Assembly (NCBI RefSeq): GCF_000299335.2
Contig: NZ_CP004387.1
Location: forward strand, 3,488,994-3,552,993
Direction: 5' to 3'
Length of the DNA stretch: 64,000 nt
Origin: Isoalcanivorax pacificus W11-5
Lineage (GTDB): Bacteria; Pseudomonadota; Gammaproteobacteria; Pseudomonadales; Alcanivoracaceae
The notes beneath the pieces were generated by a model. That model ran no database searches, was not told the origin of the DNA, and worked only from the letters and a program-made list of their open reading frames with translations. The translations under genes were made by a program, and so were the position numbers. Shown here one piece after another: positions 28,709 to 36,715 of the stretch (its first letter is position 1; the number at the start of each line of letters is the position of its first letter).

Positions 28709-29905
28709 ATGTCGAGCATCTCGCCCCTTTCCCGGCACCGCCGCAGCCCGCAGGACGCCGGCACGCCATCGACGGCCCGGCACGCCCTGCCCGGCTGGCT
28801 GCCGACCTCCCTGCACGCCCTGCTGGAACGTGCCGACATCCGCATCAACGGCGGGCGCCCCTGGGACCCGCAGGTCCATGACCGTCGCTTCTGGCGCCGC
28901 GTTGCACTGCACCGCTCGCTCGGGCTGGGCGAGGCGTACATGGACGGCTGGTGGGACTGCGAGGCCCTGGACCAGTTCATCTGCCGGCTGCTGGTGCATG
29001 GCGGCGGCACCGAGAGCCAGTCACGCTGGCGGGACGCAGGCCAATGGCTGTGGCAGGCGCTGGTGAACCGCCAGAGCCTGCGCCGGGCGCCCACCGTCGC
29101 CCACCGCCACTACGACCTCGGCAACGACCTGTTCCAGCGCATGCTCGACCCGACCATGAGCTACAGTTGCGGCTACTGGCGCCGGGCGCACACGCTTGAT
29201 GAAGCGCAAACCCACAAACTGGATCTGATCTGCCGCAAGCTGCAACTCACACCGGGCATGACCTTGCTGGACATCGGCTGCGGCTGGGGCGGGCTGCTGC
29301 ATCATGCCGCCACGCACTATGGCGTACAGGGCCTGGGTGTCACGCTGTCGGGGGAACAGGCGGACATCGCCCGTGAGCGCTGTCGTGGCCTGCCGGTGGA
29401 AATCCGTGTGCAGGATTACCGCACGCTCCAGGGCCATTTCGACCGTATCGTCTCGGTCGGCATGTTTGAACATGTGGGGCGCCGCAACTACGCCACCTAT
29501 TTTCGCACCTGCGAGCGGCTGCTGGAGCCGGACGGGCTGACACTGCTGCATACCATTGGCAGCAACAGCTCCTCGCACGGACACGATCCCTGGATAGACC
29601 GCTATATCTTTCCCAATGGCGAACTGCCTTCCGTGGCGCAGATCGCCACGGCATCGCAAGCGCATTTCGTCACCGAAGATGTGCACGGTTTCGGCCCCGA
29701 CTATGCCCGCACGCTGCGGGCCTGGGACACTAACTTCCGGCATCACTGGCCGGAGATCGCGCCACGCTACGATGAGCGCTTTTACCGCATGTGGCGCTAT
29801 TACCTGAACAGCTGCGCCGGCGCCTTCGATGCCCGTGACATCCAGCTCTGGCAATGGGTGTTCAGTCCGTTTCACCGGCGGGCAGCCTACCAGAGCGTAC
29901 GCTGA
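28709..29905 (+). CDS. cfa: Cyclopropane-fatty-acyl-phospholipid synthase
   Basis: Cfa adds a methylene from SAM to cis double bonds of membrane phospholipids in stationary phase. The 398-residue protein has the family core: HYDLGNDLFQRMLDPTMSYS, the SAM site LLDIGCGWGGL, SVGMFEHVG and the C-terminal YYLNSCAGAFDARDIQLWQ with the bicarbonate-ligand Cys region. ATG 28709 follows a strong ribosome site AAGGAGG; the frame start at 28676 is rejected. Its substrates, unsaturated phospholipids, link it to the desaturase genes at 56.9-59.9 kb. Confidence 0.95.
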   Translation: MSSISPLSRHRRSPQDAGTPSTARHALPGWLPTSLHALLERADIRINGGRPWDPQVHDRRFWRRVALHRSLGLGEAYMDGWWDCEALDQFICRLLVHGGGTESQSRWRDAGQWLWQALVNRQSLRRAPTVAHRHYDLGNDLFQRMLDPTMSYSCGYWRRAHTLDEAQTHKLDLICRKLQLTPGMTLLDIGCGWGGLLHHAATHYGVQGLGVTLSGEQADIARERCRGLPVEIRVQDYRTLQGHFDRIVSVGMFEHVGRRNYATYFRTCERLLEPDGLTLLHTIGSNSSSHGHDPWIDRYIFPNGELPSVAQIATASQAHFVTEDVHGFGPDYARTLRAWDTNFRHHWPEIAPRYDERFYRMWRYYLNSCAGAFDARDIQLWQWVFSPFHRRAAYQSVR

Positions 29906-29907
29906 CC

Positions 29908-30459
29908 TCAGGACGCCTCGGGAATCAGCATCAGCAGGTCGGTCACCCCCGGGTCCAGCCCCTGTTGCGCCAGCAGCGTGGTCACCTGGCCACGATGATG
30001 CGTCTGGTGATTGAAGAAATGGATCACCAGGAAGAACAGCGTCTTGTGGAAGGGCAGCCCCCTGGTGTTGTGGTAATCCAGCGGGCGGGCAAGCACCTCG
30101 TCGTCGAGGGTCATGACCCATCGCTCGATCAACTCGTCCAGTTGCTGGCGTATTGCCCAGAGCGCCGGCAGTGTATCGGCCATCGGCATGGTGAGCGATG
30201 TCGGCGCCGGCCACGCGTCCAGTTCGGCCAACGGTGACACCGCACTGGCAGCAAAGCGCTTCAACCAGATCACGTCTGCCACGCACAGATGATTCAGCGT
30301 ACCGAAAATGGAACCGAAAAAGGCACCGCGCTCCGCCACCACTTCGGCGTGCGGCATCGTCAGCGCCTGCTCATACAGTTTCTGGTTCATCCAGCGGTTA
30401 TAACCCGCCATCAGACGTGCATGATCGTGCAGCGCCAATGCAGAGGGGGTGTTGGTCAT
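29908..30459 (-). CDS. DinB-family protein
   Basis: The 183-residue protein has the DinB four-helix fold, which binds a metal through three His. Candidate ligands lie in FGTLNHLCVADVIWLKRF and in the HFFNHQTHHRGQVTTLL segment. DinB-fold proteins include thiol-dependent transferases, but function here is unknown. It is convergent with cfa (2 bases between stops) and shares strand with the isomerase gene upstream, 72 bases away. Confidence 0.88.
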   Translation of the reverse strand: MTNTPSALALHDHARLMAGYNRWMNQKLYEQALTMPHAEVVAERGAFFGSIFGTLNHLCVADVIWLKRFAASAVSPLAELDAWPAPTSLTMPMADTLPALWAIRQQLDELIERWVMTLDDEVLARPLDYHNTRGLPFHKTLFFLVIHFFNHQTHHRGQVTTLLAQQGLDPGVTDLLMLIPEAS

Positions 30460-30531
30460 GATGGTGCTCCGTTGGTCGGCTGTCGCGCCAGCATACGCCA
30501 GACACAGGTCTGAGGCTGCCTTCCGGTTGCG

Positions 30532-31137
30532 TTAAAGATATCGTTCCCCGCACGCCCAGAGCAGGGCATCTTCCAGGCGATCATTGCCCCAGAACATGGC
30601 ATCGCCGACGATGAATGTCGGTGCACCGAACAGGCCCTTTCGCTGCGCGGCGTCTGTCTGCTCACGCAGGCGCTGCCTGTTGTGCTCGCTCTGGGCACGC
30701 AGCAACACCTCATCGGCATCCTGGCCGAGTATCGCCAGGGTGTCGGCCACCACCCCGGGCTGATCGATATCGACATCCTCACCGAAATGCAGCCGCATCA
30801 TGCGCCGGCAGAACTCCCCCACCCAGGGTTCTTCGCTGGCCAGCAGGGCGACGCGCAACGGCAGCAGCGCACGGCGCGGGAACACCGACGGATGCTGCCA
30901 GGGCAATCCGTATTTGGCACACAGCCGTGGCATGTCCTGCTTCAGGGCATACTCACCCTTCGCTTTCTGCACCACGAAGGGCGAGCTGTCCCAGCCCAGC
31001 GCGCGAAACACCGGGCCCAGCAGAAACGGTTTCCAGGCAATGTCGACACCCGCCTGCCGCGCCAGTGCCTCCACCCGCATGACCGCCGGGTAGCTGTAAT
31101 TGCTGGCGAATTCGAACCACACTTCCATTGTTGTCAT
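30532..31137 (-). CDS. 2-hydroxychromene-2-carboxylate isomerase-like (kappa GST fold)
   Basis: The 201-residue protein has the DsbA-like thioredoxin fold of HCCA isomerases and kappa-class glutathione transferases. The N-terminal FEFASNYSYPAVMRVE carries the Ser that contacts the glutathione thiol. The C-terminal end has the family cis-Pro loop and GAPTFIVGDAMFWGNDRLED. HCCA isomerases act in naphthalene catabolism, but no other naphthalene genes are present, so the substrate is open. ATG 31137 has GGAG upstream. It lies 5 bases after the CmcJ-like gene, so the two form an operon. Confidence 0.87.
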   Translation of the reverse strand: MTTMEVWFEFASNYSYPAVMRVEALARQAGVDIAWKPFLLGPVFRALGWDSSPFVVQKAKGEYALKQDMPRLCAKYGLPWQHPSVFPRRALLPLRVALLASEEPWVGEFCRRMMRLHFGEDVDIDQPGVVADTLAILGQDADEVLLRAQSEHNRQRLREQTDAAQRKGLFGAPTFIVGDAMFWGNDRLEDALLWACGERYL

Positions 31138-31142
31138 GTCAG

Positions 31143-32006
31143 TCACTCCAGAATCACCAGGCAACGCAGTTCGATGCTTTCCCGTGGCAGCGCCGATACC
31201 GGCACCTGCGGCAGCTCGAAGGCACAATGCGGTGTAAAGCGCGAGGTGCCATTGACACGGGTATCGTACTGCTTGAATACCAGCACCTCATTGCGGCGCA
31301 TGGCGGAGTAGAAATACCAGCGATGCCAGGGCGAATGCCGCATCAGATAAATGTCGCCGGTGCGATGCGGATAACGGACTTCGCCCGCCACCATGTCCAG
31401 CGTCGAGACGGTCCGTGCGTCGCACAGCGCCAGCGGTGCATCCAGCACCGGTTCCATCAACGGGCGCCAGAAATTCAGGATGCAAAAATGATGCACCGCC
31501 TCACGCCCGGCCTCATCGCCCAGCACCAGCGCCAGCCGGCGGCGGCCTGAGGCCTCGGTATAGTCGTTGTGAATGCGGCCATTCACCGGCGCCGCCCCCG
31601 CCTGCCGGCCGCGCCCGAAATCCAGGGGCGCACGCCGCTGGGGAGCCCGGCGCCGCACAAGATGATCAAACACCAGCGCGCGGCGGCCGCCGGTCAACTG
31701 GCAGGCGAGTGAAGCCACTTCCGGGTAGTAACGATGGCGGATGACGTTGTCATCCTGGAAATCACGCACATCACTGGGCACATCCAGCAAGGCAAAACCA
31801 TGCCGCGCCAGCGCCGGTGGCCGCGCCAGCGTCCGGGCGTCGCGGACCGCCATCAGGCGGCGGTCATAACCGGCGTTTTCCCATGGCTCGCCATTTGGCG
31901 GCGGAAAGGTGTACTGCACCGGCAACGGCGCATTGGCCGGCAGATAGCCGAGGGTTGCCTGGATCACACCGTCGAACGCCGGTGTGCTGATCGGGGTGTG
32001 CTGCAT
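31143..32006 (-). CDS. CmcJ/NvfI-like Fe(II)/2-oxoglutarate-type oxygenase
   Basis: The 287-residue protein resembles the CmcJ/NvfI oxygenase group, known from cephamycin and fungal metabolite pathways. The sequence VNGRIHNDYT places an HxD pair at residues 146-148. A His-rich stretch YPHRTGDIYLMRHSPWHRW follows near 213-230, with YFYSAMRRNEVLVFKQYDTR and a FTPHCAFE strand after it. Iron binding is inferred from this spacing, not shown. GGGAG precedes ATG 32006; the longer frame to 32228 runs into lysR and is rejected. It is coupled to the isomerase-like gene and sits downstream of a LysR gene on the same strand. Confidence 0.78.
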   Translation of the reverse strand: MQHTPISTPAFDGVIQATLGYLPANAPLPVQYTFPPPNGEPWENAGYDRRLMAVRDARTLARPPALARHGFALLDVPSDVRDFQDDNVIRHRYYPEVASLACQLTGGRRALVFDHLVRRRAPQRRAPLDFGRGRQAGAAPVNGRIHNDYTEASGRRRLALVLGDEAGREAVHHFCILNFWRPLMEPVLDAPLALCDARTVSTLDMVAGEVRYPHRTGDIYLMRHSPWHRWYFYSAMRRNEVLVFKQYDTRVNGTSRFTPHCAFELPQVPVSALPRESIELRCLVILE

Positions 32007-32085
32007 GGTGCCGCTCCCAAAGTCGCCCGGATCGGGCCACGTTATTTCACGGCGCAGCGGTGACGGGCTCAACCAATGTTTCGGC

Positions 32086-32118
32086 CCGCTTCGCATTCCC
32101 GCACGGAATGCGAAGCGG
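32086..32118 (-). terminator. 14-bp perfect hairpin after the lysR stop
   Basis: CCGCTTCGCATTCC (32086-32099) and GGAATGCGAAGCGG (32105-32118) form a perfect 14-bp stem with a 5-base loop, starting one base after the LysR stop. No T-run follows on the minus strand. It can act as a transcription or processing barrier between lysR and the CmcJ-like operon, or as an operator. Confidence 0.55.
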
Positions 32119-33030
32119 TCAGCAGCCCGGCCCGGTGGCGGCCTCTGCGATGATCCAGTCCGCCACAGCCTGGACCGCCGGTGCCGGGGCGCCCGGTTGC
32201 CAGAGCCAGTAGGCGTGCTGGCAGCCATCAGGCACAGCCGGTTCGGTCAGCGCCGCCAGCCGGCCGTCTGCCAGCATGCCGGCGACCAGCCCGGTACGGC
32301 CCAGCGCCACGCCCTGGCCGGCCAGGGCTGCCTGGATCACCTGGTCGTACTGATTGAACCGCAATACGGCACGCGGCCTGGCCTCTCCCAGCCCCCGGGC
32401 CGCCAGCCACGGCTGCCAGTGCAGCCAGGGGGTTTCGGCACGGTCAAATTCCAGCAGGCAGACGTCTGCCAGGGCAGCGGAAGAATCCAGCGCAGAGAGC
32501 GCCAGCGAGGGATGCGCCACGGGTGCCAGCCGTTCCTCGAACAACCGCACCGCCCCGGCCGGGGCGCCCTGCGGCGGGCAGTAGCGAATCGCCAGATCAA
32601 TCCCGTCCCGCGCCGGATGCTCGAACAGCCGGTTACTGGCCGCTACCCGCACGTCGATGTCCGGATGCCGGGCGTGCAGACGCCCGAGACGCGGCAGCAG
32701 CCACAGGCCGGCAACGCCGACACTGGCGGTGATGGTGACCGGCTGCGCCAGCGCTGTCGCCGTGCGGCCAAGTGCTTCCTGCAGTTGCAGCAGCGCGGCA
32801 TCGGCACTGCGGAACAACTGCTCACCCGCCGGCGTAAAGTGGATGCTGCGATGGCCCCGCACAAACAAGGGGGTGCCAAGTTGCGCTTCCAGTTGACGGA
32901 TCTGCCGGCTCACTGCCGACTGTGTCAGGCACAGCTCTTCCGCTGCGCGGGTGATGCTCATGCAACGTCCCACGGCGACGAAACCGCGCAGCAGGTCGAG
33001 TTGGGTGAGACGAACCAGAGGCAATGACAT
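32119..33030 (-). CDS. LysR-family transcriptional regulator (GcvA-like)
   Basis: The 303-residue protein has the LysR N-terminal winged helix-turn-helix: LLRGFVAVGRCMSITRAAEE, LCLTQSAVSRQIRQLEAQLG and FVRGHRSIHFTPAGEQL. The effector-binding domain follows, with LPRLGRLHARHPDIDVRV as the first strand-helix. The overall pattern is GcvA-like. It is read in the same direction as the CmcJ-like/isomerase pair downstream and is the obvious candidate regulator of them, although LysR genes more often diverge from targets. The effector is unknown. Confidence 0.92.
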   Translation of the reverse strand: MSLPLVRLTQLDLLRGFVAVGRCMSITRAAEELCLTQSAVSRQIRQLEAQLGTPLFVRGHRSIHFTPAGEQLFRSADAALLQLQEALGRTATALAQPVTITASVGVAGLWLLPRLGRLHARHPDIDVRVAASNRLFEHPARDGIDLAIRYCPPQGAPAGAVRLFEERLAPVAHPSLALSALDSSAALADVCLLEFDRAETPWLHWQPWLAARGLGEARPRAVLRFNQYDQVIQAALAGQGVALGRTGLVAGMLADGRLAALTEPAVPDGCQHAYWLWQPGAPAPAVQAVADWIIAEAATGPGC

Positions 33031-33081
33031 GCGCGCTACCGGTGATCAGGAGCACTCACTATAGCGCGGGCGGGCAGGCAT

Positions 33082-33112
33082 AAAAAAACGCCCCGCAAGC
33101 GGGGCGTTTTCC
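33082..33112. terminator. Bidirectional terminator after rplI
   Basis: AAAACGCCCCGC (33085-33096) and GCGGGGCGTTTT (33099-33110) form a strong stem. On the minus strand the stem is followed by a run of seven T, as expected for the end of the rpsF-priB-rpsR-rplI operon. It works on either strand in principle. Confidence 0.9.
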
Positions 33113-33128
33113 AGGCGGGGCTCACAAA

Positions 33129-33156
33129 GTGGGCCTCACCGGGTGGGCCTCACCGG
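33129..33156. repeat. 14-bp tandem duplication after rplI
   Basis: GTGGGCCTCACCGG occurs twice in exact tandem (33129-33142 and 33143-33156), 4 bases from the rplI stop codon. It lies between the stop and the terminator. This looks like a recent small duplication. Confidence 0.85.
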
Positions 33157-33160
33157 GTGA

Positions 33161-33613
33161 TCAGGCTTCCGCCACGATCACGACTTTCACGGTGGTGGTC
33201 ACTTCGGCGTGCAGCTGCAGGTCGATCTCGAACTCACCGGTATTGCGCAGTGCGCCGTTCGGCAGTTTGACTTCGGCCTTTTCCACTTCAACGCCGGTCT
33301 GTGCGGTGATGGCGTCCGCGATGTCGCGGGTGCCGACCGAACCGAACAGCTTGCCTTCGTCACCGGCTTTGGCGCCGATGGTGATCTGGGCTTCGGCCAG
33401 CTTCTCAACGCGGGCGTTGGCAGCCGCCATGGCTTCTTCAGCCTGCTTCTGCAGTTCGGCGCGACGCTCTTCTACCACGGCCAGGTTTTCTTTGGTCGCC
33501 GGCAGGGCCTTGCCTTGCGGAATCAGGAAGTTGCGGCCATAGCCCGGACGCACGTCAACGACGGCACCGAGGTCGCCCAGGTTCTTGATCTTGTCGAGCA
33601 GAATAACTTGCAT
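33161..33613 (-). CDS. rplI: 50S ribosomal protein L9
   Basis: The 150-residue protein is L9, which binds 23S rRNA near the L1 stalk. It has the N-terminal domain [16 protein letters not shown]...[13 protein letters not shown], the long connecting helix ([19 protein letters not shown]) and the C-terminal domain with [15 protein letters not shown]. Last gene of the rpsF operon, followed by a canonical terminator. Confidence 0.98.
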   Translation of the reverse strand: MQVILLDKIKNLGDLGAVVDVRPGYGRNFLIPQGKALPATKENLAVVEERRAELQKQAEEAMAAANARVEKLAEAQITIGAKAGDEGKLFGSVGTRDIADAITAQTGVEVEKAEVKLPNGALRNTGEFEIDLQLHAEVTTTVKVVIVAEA

Positions 33614-33633
33614 GATCTCTACCTCGCTCCGGC

Positions 33634-33864
33634 TCAGTTGTCGTGGGTGTCGCTATACGGCAGCAGGGCCAGATAGCGAGCCTGTTTGATGGCCTGAGCC
33701 AGCTGGCGCTGATAACGCGCGCTGGTGCCGGTGATCCGGCTCGGGACGATCTTGCCGGTTTCAGTGATATAGGCTTTCAGGGTGTCCAGATCCTTGTAGT
33801 CGATCCGGACAACACCTTCCGCAGTAAAGCGGCAGAACTTGCGACGGCGGAAAAAACGGGCCAT
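33634..33864 (-). CDS. rpsR: 30S ribosomal protein S18
   Basis: The 76-residue basic protein is S18, which pairs with S6 on 16S rRNA. Typical segments are [32 protein letters not shown] and the [29 protein letters not shown] stretch. It lies between priB and rplI in the usual order. Confidence 0.98.
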   Translation of the reverse strand: MARFFRRRKFCRFTAEGVVRIDYKDLDTLKAYITETGKIVPSRITGTSARYQRQLAQAIKQARYLALLPYSDTHDN

Positions 33865-33887
33865 TGGAAAATCTCCTCAGAATTCGG

Positions 33888-34229
33888 TCATTCGAAGCAT
33901 TCGATGTGGCTGGCGTGCAGTTGCAACCGATCGCGCGCGTCTCCCCTTGCTCCGGCGCGGGCGAGAAAGCCCTGCACCCGGATGCGTTGCCCTTCGCTGA
34001 GCCCATTGCTGAGCTTCACCTGGGCCTCCCCGGTGAGCATCACGGCCATGCGGGCCTGGACCTCTCTCGGGGTGCCACCTTCCTCCTGCCGTGAGCGGTG
34101 CTCGAGCCAGAAGCGTCTGGTCGGCACCCCGGCGGGGGTCAGGCGTATCGTTTCAAGGGAATGGATAACGCCGGTCAGTTCGCAGTGATTACGCTCCGGC
34201 CGCAGCGGGTGCTTCCTCCCGGCTGTCAT
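33888..34229 (-). CDS. priB: Primosomal replication protein N
   Basis: PriB is a small OB-fold protein that binds single-stranded DNA and helps PriA restart replication. The conserved body runs from [17 protein letters not shown] through [19 protein letters not shown] to ASHIE. The only upstream ATG is at 34229, inside the end of rpsF, and gives 113 residues with a 14-residue extension ([13 protein letters not shown]) not expected in PriB. A CTG at 34205 has GGGAGGA eight bases before it and would give a normal-length protein. No ribosome site precedes the ATG, so the true start is uncertain. Confidence 0.88.
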   Translation of the reverse strand: MTAGRKHPLRPERNHCELTGVIHSLETIRLTPAGVPTRRFWLEHRSRQEEGGTPREVQARMAVMLTGEAQVKLSNGLSEGQRIRVQGFLARAGARGDARDRLQLHASHIECFE

Positions 34230-34545
34230 TCGACTTGGCCAGCGGCGACGGCTCGGTAACAGCCTCGTCGCGGCGCAGAACCGCGTTACGGATCACGGCG
34301 TCGTTGAAGCGGAAGGTGTTTTCCAGCTCCGCGAGAGTCTCGCCGTCGCACTCGATGTTCATCAGAACATAGTGTGCCTTGTGGATCTTGTTGATCGGGT
34401 AAGCCAGTTGACGGCGGCCCCAGTCTTCAAGACGGTGGATGGCACCCTTGGCTTCCTTGATCATCGCGGTGTAGCGCTCGATCATGGCGGGCACCTGTTC
34501 ACTCTGGTCCGGGTGGACCAGGAACACGATTTCGTAGTGACGCAT
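34189..34545 (-). CDS. rpsF: 30S ribosomal protein S6
   Basis: The 118-residue protein is S6, which binds 16S rRNA with S18. It has the start [56 protein letters not shown] and the [20 protein letters not shown] tail. First gene of the rpsF-priB-rpsR-rplI operon. AAGGAG lies 7 bases before the ATG. Confidence 0.98.
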   Translation of the reverse strand: MRHYEIVFLVHPDQSEQVPAMIERYTAMIKEAKGAIHRLEDWGRRQLAYPINKIHKAHYVLMNIECDGETLAELENTFRFNDAVIRNAVLRRDEAVTEPSPLAKSNDSREEAPAAAGA

Positions 34546-34569
34546 TGTCAGCTCCTTACGGATTGGGCA

Positions 34570-34592
34570 GCCTTCCGCACCAGCGGTAAGGC
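34570..34592 (-). promoter_or_regulatory. Leader hairpin of the rpsF operon
   Basis: On the minus strand, GCCTT-A-CCGC-TGGT-GCGG-AAGGC folds into a stem with a single bulged A, about 25-45 bases before rpsF. S6:S18 complexes are known to bind a leader structure with a conserved CCG in many bacteria. The ACCGC here is compatible with that, but the fit to the published consensus is not checked. Confidence 0.4.
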
Positions 34593-34629
34593 AAGGAGTT
34601 CCCGGGGCCAGGCCACGGGAAGGGCGGCG

Positions 34630-34659
34630 ATTCTACCCCGGGCAGCCCCCGGAACTCAA
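34630..34659 (-). promoter_or_regulatory. Promoter of the rpsF operon
   Basis: On the minus strand, TTGAGT (34659-34654) and TAGAAT (34635-34630) are spaced by 18 bases. The downstream discriminator is GC-rich (CGCCGCCC), which fits a growth-rate-controlled ribosomal promoter. The leader is about 80 bases long. Confidence 0.6.
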
Positions 34660-34778
34660 GGAAAGCCGTGCCGCCCGGCGGCCAGCGGATTGCCCCCATT
34701 GCCTCCGGCGCGTATTCTGGGCGGCGTGGCCCTGGCCACACACAACATGTACAACAAGAACAATACCGGGGATCCCCC

Positions 34779-35483
34779 ATGTTGAAGCGACTGACACCCC
34801 TGTCTCTGCTTCTGCTCACCAGCCTCAGCGGCACGGCCCAGGCCGTGGACTGCGACGCGCCCCTGCGCCTGCCCGAACGCCCGCAACTGGAGCAGTATCA
34901 GGACTACAGCGCCTTTATCGCCGACATCATGACGTTCAAGCGCATCGAGGCTGACCAGCTTGAACACCGCCGCCTGTGCCCGGCGCTCTACGGCGACGCC
35001 CATCCGGGCATGGCGCCGCCTCAGGAAGACCTCGTCGACGCCGTGCGTGCAGCCAGCCACCGGCAGCCGTTCGACTACCAGCGCCACACCACCTGGTACA
35101 ACCGCAGCACCTCGCAGAGCTTCGTGCTCAGCCGGCTGGACGGCAACGAGATGGCCGCAGAGCGGCTGCAGGCGGGCCTGGCCACGCTGCAGAATGACGA
35201 CGCCCACAGCCTGCCGCTGGCGGCGCTGGTGCGCCTGCCGTACGCCTGGCGCGGCGACAGCCAGCATGAGGAGCAGGCGCGCCAGCAACAGTTGATACGC
35301 GAACGCAACGCCCGGGATGTCTATGAAGAGGCCGCCTTCGGTGAGCAACGCATTACCGACATGCTCAGCAAGAACGGCATGCGCTTTTATTTCAACCGCG
35401 CCGGGGATCTGCTGTTCGCCCAGGGAGATGTCTACTACCGCGCCGCCGCCGGCTGCGGACAGAACTGTCTGCTTCCCGATTGA
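34779..35483 (+). CDS. Secreted protein of unknown family, tandem paralogue A
   Basis: The 234-residue protein begins with a Sec signal peptide (MLKRLTPLSLLLLTSLSGTA, cleavage near QA-VD). The mature part has the motif RPQL-xx-YQD-xx-AF-x-AD at residues 34-49, a later D-x-V-DAV-xx-A segment and WYNRSTSQSF. Two Cys near the C-terminus (AAGCGQNCLLPD) may form a disulfide. The C-terminal half has a helical, Gln/Glu-rich region (HEEQARQQQLIRERNA). The next gene is a shorter paralogue. I do not recognise the family. The location is periplasmic or extracellular. Confidence 0.75.
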   Translation: MLKRLTPLSLLLLTSLSGTAQAVDCDAPLRLPERPQLEQYQDYSAFIADIMTFKRIEADQLEHRRLCPALYGDAHPGMAPPQEDLVDAVRAASHRQPFDYQRHTTWYNRSTSQSFVLSRLDGNEMAAERLQAGLATLQNDDAHSLPLAALVRLPYAWRGDSQHEEQARQQQLIRERNARDVYEEAAFGEQRITDMLSKNGMRFYFNRAGDLLFAQGDVYYRAAAGCGQNCLLPD

Positions 35484-35489
35484 CCTGCC

Positions 35490-35933
35490 ATGTTCCGCTC
35501 TGCCCTGCTGACCGCCTCGCTGCTGTGCCTGACGCTCACCGGGCAGGCGGACCGTACCTCAGTGCGGCCAGAGGACTACCTGCCGCCGCGACCGCAACTG
35601 TCCGAGTATCAGGATGAGAATGCCTTTGTCGCCGACATGCTGGCCTGGCAACGTGCCCGGGCCGGGGTAATCGAACGCATCGAGCGCGGCGAACTGCCGC
35701 CGCCCGCCCCGTCTCACCGCCAAGACAATGACTGGCACCACGTCACCGGCCCGGAAGATATCGACCAGGCGGTGAACAACGCGCGCGGCTACCAGCAGCC
35801 GCGCTATCGGGAAAAACGACGTTTCAATCGCACCACTCACCTGAGCTTTCCGCTGCCGCCGTTACCGGTGGAGCAGATGGCCGATGAAGGGGTGGACCTG
35901 ACGCCGGAAAGGACGCCGGATCAGTCGCGCTGA
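35490..35933 (+). CDS. Secreted protein of unknown family, tandem paralogue B
   Basis: The 147-residue protein has a signal peptide (MFRSALLTASLLCLTLTGQA) and the same motif as its neighbour at the same residue positions: RPQL-xx-YQD-xx-AF-x-AD (34-49). The segment EDIDQAVNNARGYQ and then RFNRTTHLSF parallels the EDLVDAV...YNRSTSQSF part of paralogue A. It lacks the C-terminal half of A. The start is 6 bases after the A stop, so they form an operon. It overlaps the convergent rlmB by 13 bases. Confidence 0.75.
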   Translation: MFRSALLTASLLCLTLTGQADRTSVRPEDYLPPRPQLSEYQDENAFVADMLAWQRARAGVIERIERGELPPPAPSHRQDNDWHHVTGPEDIDQAVNNARGYQQPRYREKRRFNRTTHLSFPLPPLPVEQMADEGVDLTPERTPDQSR

Positions 35934-36676
35934 AGACGTGGCCGCGCCAGATGATAGAGCACCACCGCGCTGGCGACGGACACATTGAGGCTCTCCACCT
36001 CGCCGACCATGGGGATTTCCAGCAGGTAGTCGCACTTGTCGCGAGTCAGGCGGCGCATGCCGTCGCCCTCTGCGCCCATCACCACCGCCAGCGCACCGGC
36101 AGGCACGAACTCGTGCAGCAACTGGCTGTGCTCGTCCCGCCCGGTCCCAGCAATCCAGACACCCCGCTCACGCAGCTGATCCAGCGTGCGGGCGAGATTG
36201 CCCACTTCGAAGTACGGCACCGCCTCGGCAGCCCCGGCAGCGCTGCGGCAGGCTACCGGCGTCAGGCCGGCGGCGTTGCGGCGCGGCACGATCACGCCAT
36301 CCACCCCCACGGCATCGGCGGTGCGCAGACAGGCGCCCAGGTTATGCGGATCGGTGACACCGTCCAGCACCAGCAGCAAGGGATCATGGCCGAGCCGGTC
36401 CAGATGGCTGAGCAGGGCATGTTCATCGCCGGGCATCCGTGGCCGGGCGCGGGCGGCCACGCCCTGGTGTTGCGGGCCGGCGTGTTTCTCCAGCGTGTCG
36501 CGGGCGACGCGCTGCGGCCTCAGCCCGAAGGCCTGGGCCTGCTCGCACAAGCGTTGCAGACGGTCTTCGCCACGCTCGGCGCGGCTGTCGAGTACAAACA
36601 GTTCCAGCACCGCCTCGGGGCGGTGCCGGAGCAGGCTTTCCACGGCGTGCAGGCCGGCAAACCAGATCGGTTTCAT
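35921..36676 (-). CDS. rlmB: 23S rRNA Gm2251 2'-O-methyltransferase
   Basis: RlmB methylates G2251 in the P-loop of 23S rRNA. The 251-residue SpoU-family protein has an L30e-like N-terminal domain (GLHAVESLLRHRPEAVLELF) and the knotted SPOUT domain: LVLDGVTDPHNLGACLRTAD (motif 1), VMGAEGDGMRRL (motif 2) and IPMVGEVESLNVSVASAV (motif 3). It follows rnr by 39 bases, the common gammaproteobacterial pair. Confidence 0.96.
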   Translation of the reverse strand: MKPIWFAGLHAVESLLRHRPEAVLELFVLDSRAERGEDRLQRLCEQAQAFGLRPQRVARDTLEKHAGPQHQGVAARARPRMPGDEHALLSHLDRLGHDPLLLVLDGVTDPHNLGACLRTADAVGVDGVIVPRRNAAGLTPVACRSAAGAAEAVPYFEVGNLARTLDQLRERGVWIAGTGRDEHSQLLHEFVPAGALAVVMGAEGDGMRRLTRDKCDYLLEIPMVGEVESLNVSVASAVVLYHLARPRLQRD

Positions 36677-36715
36677 CGTCTTTCCATACGCGGCGCGGTG
36701 CGCCGCGCCTGATCG

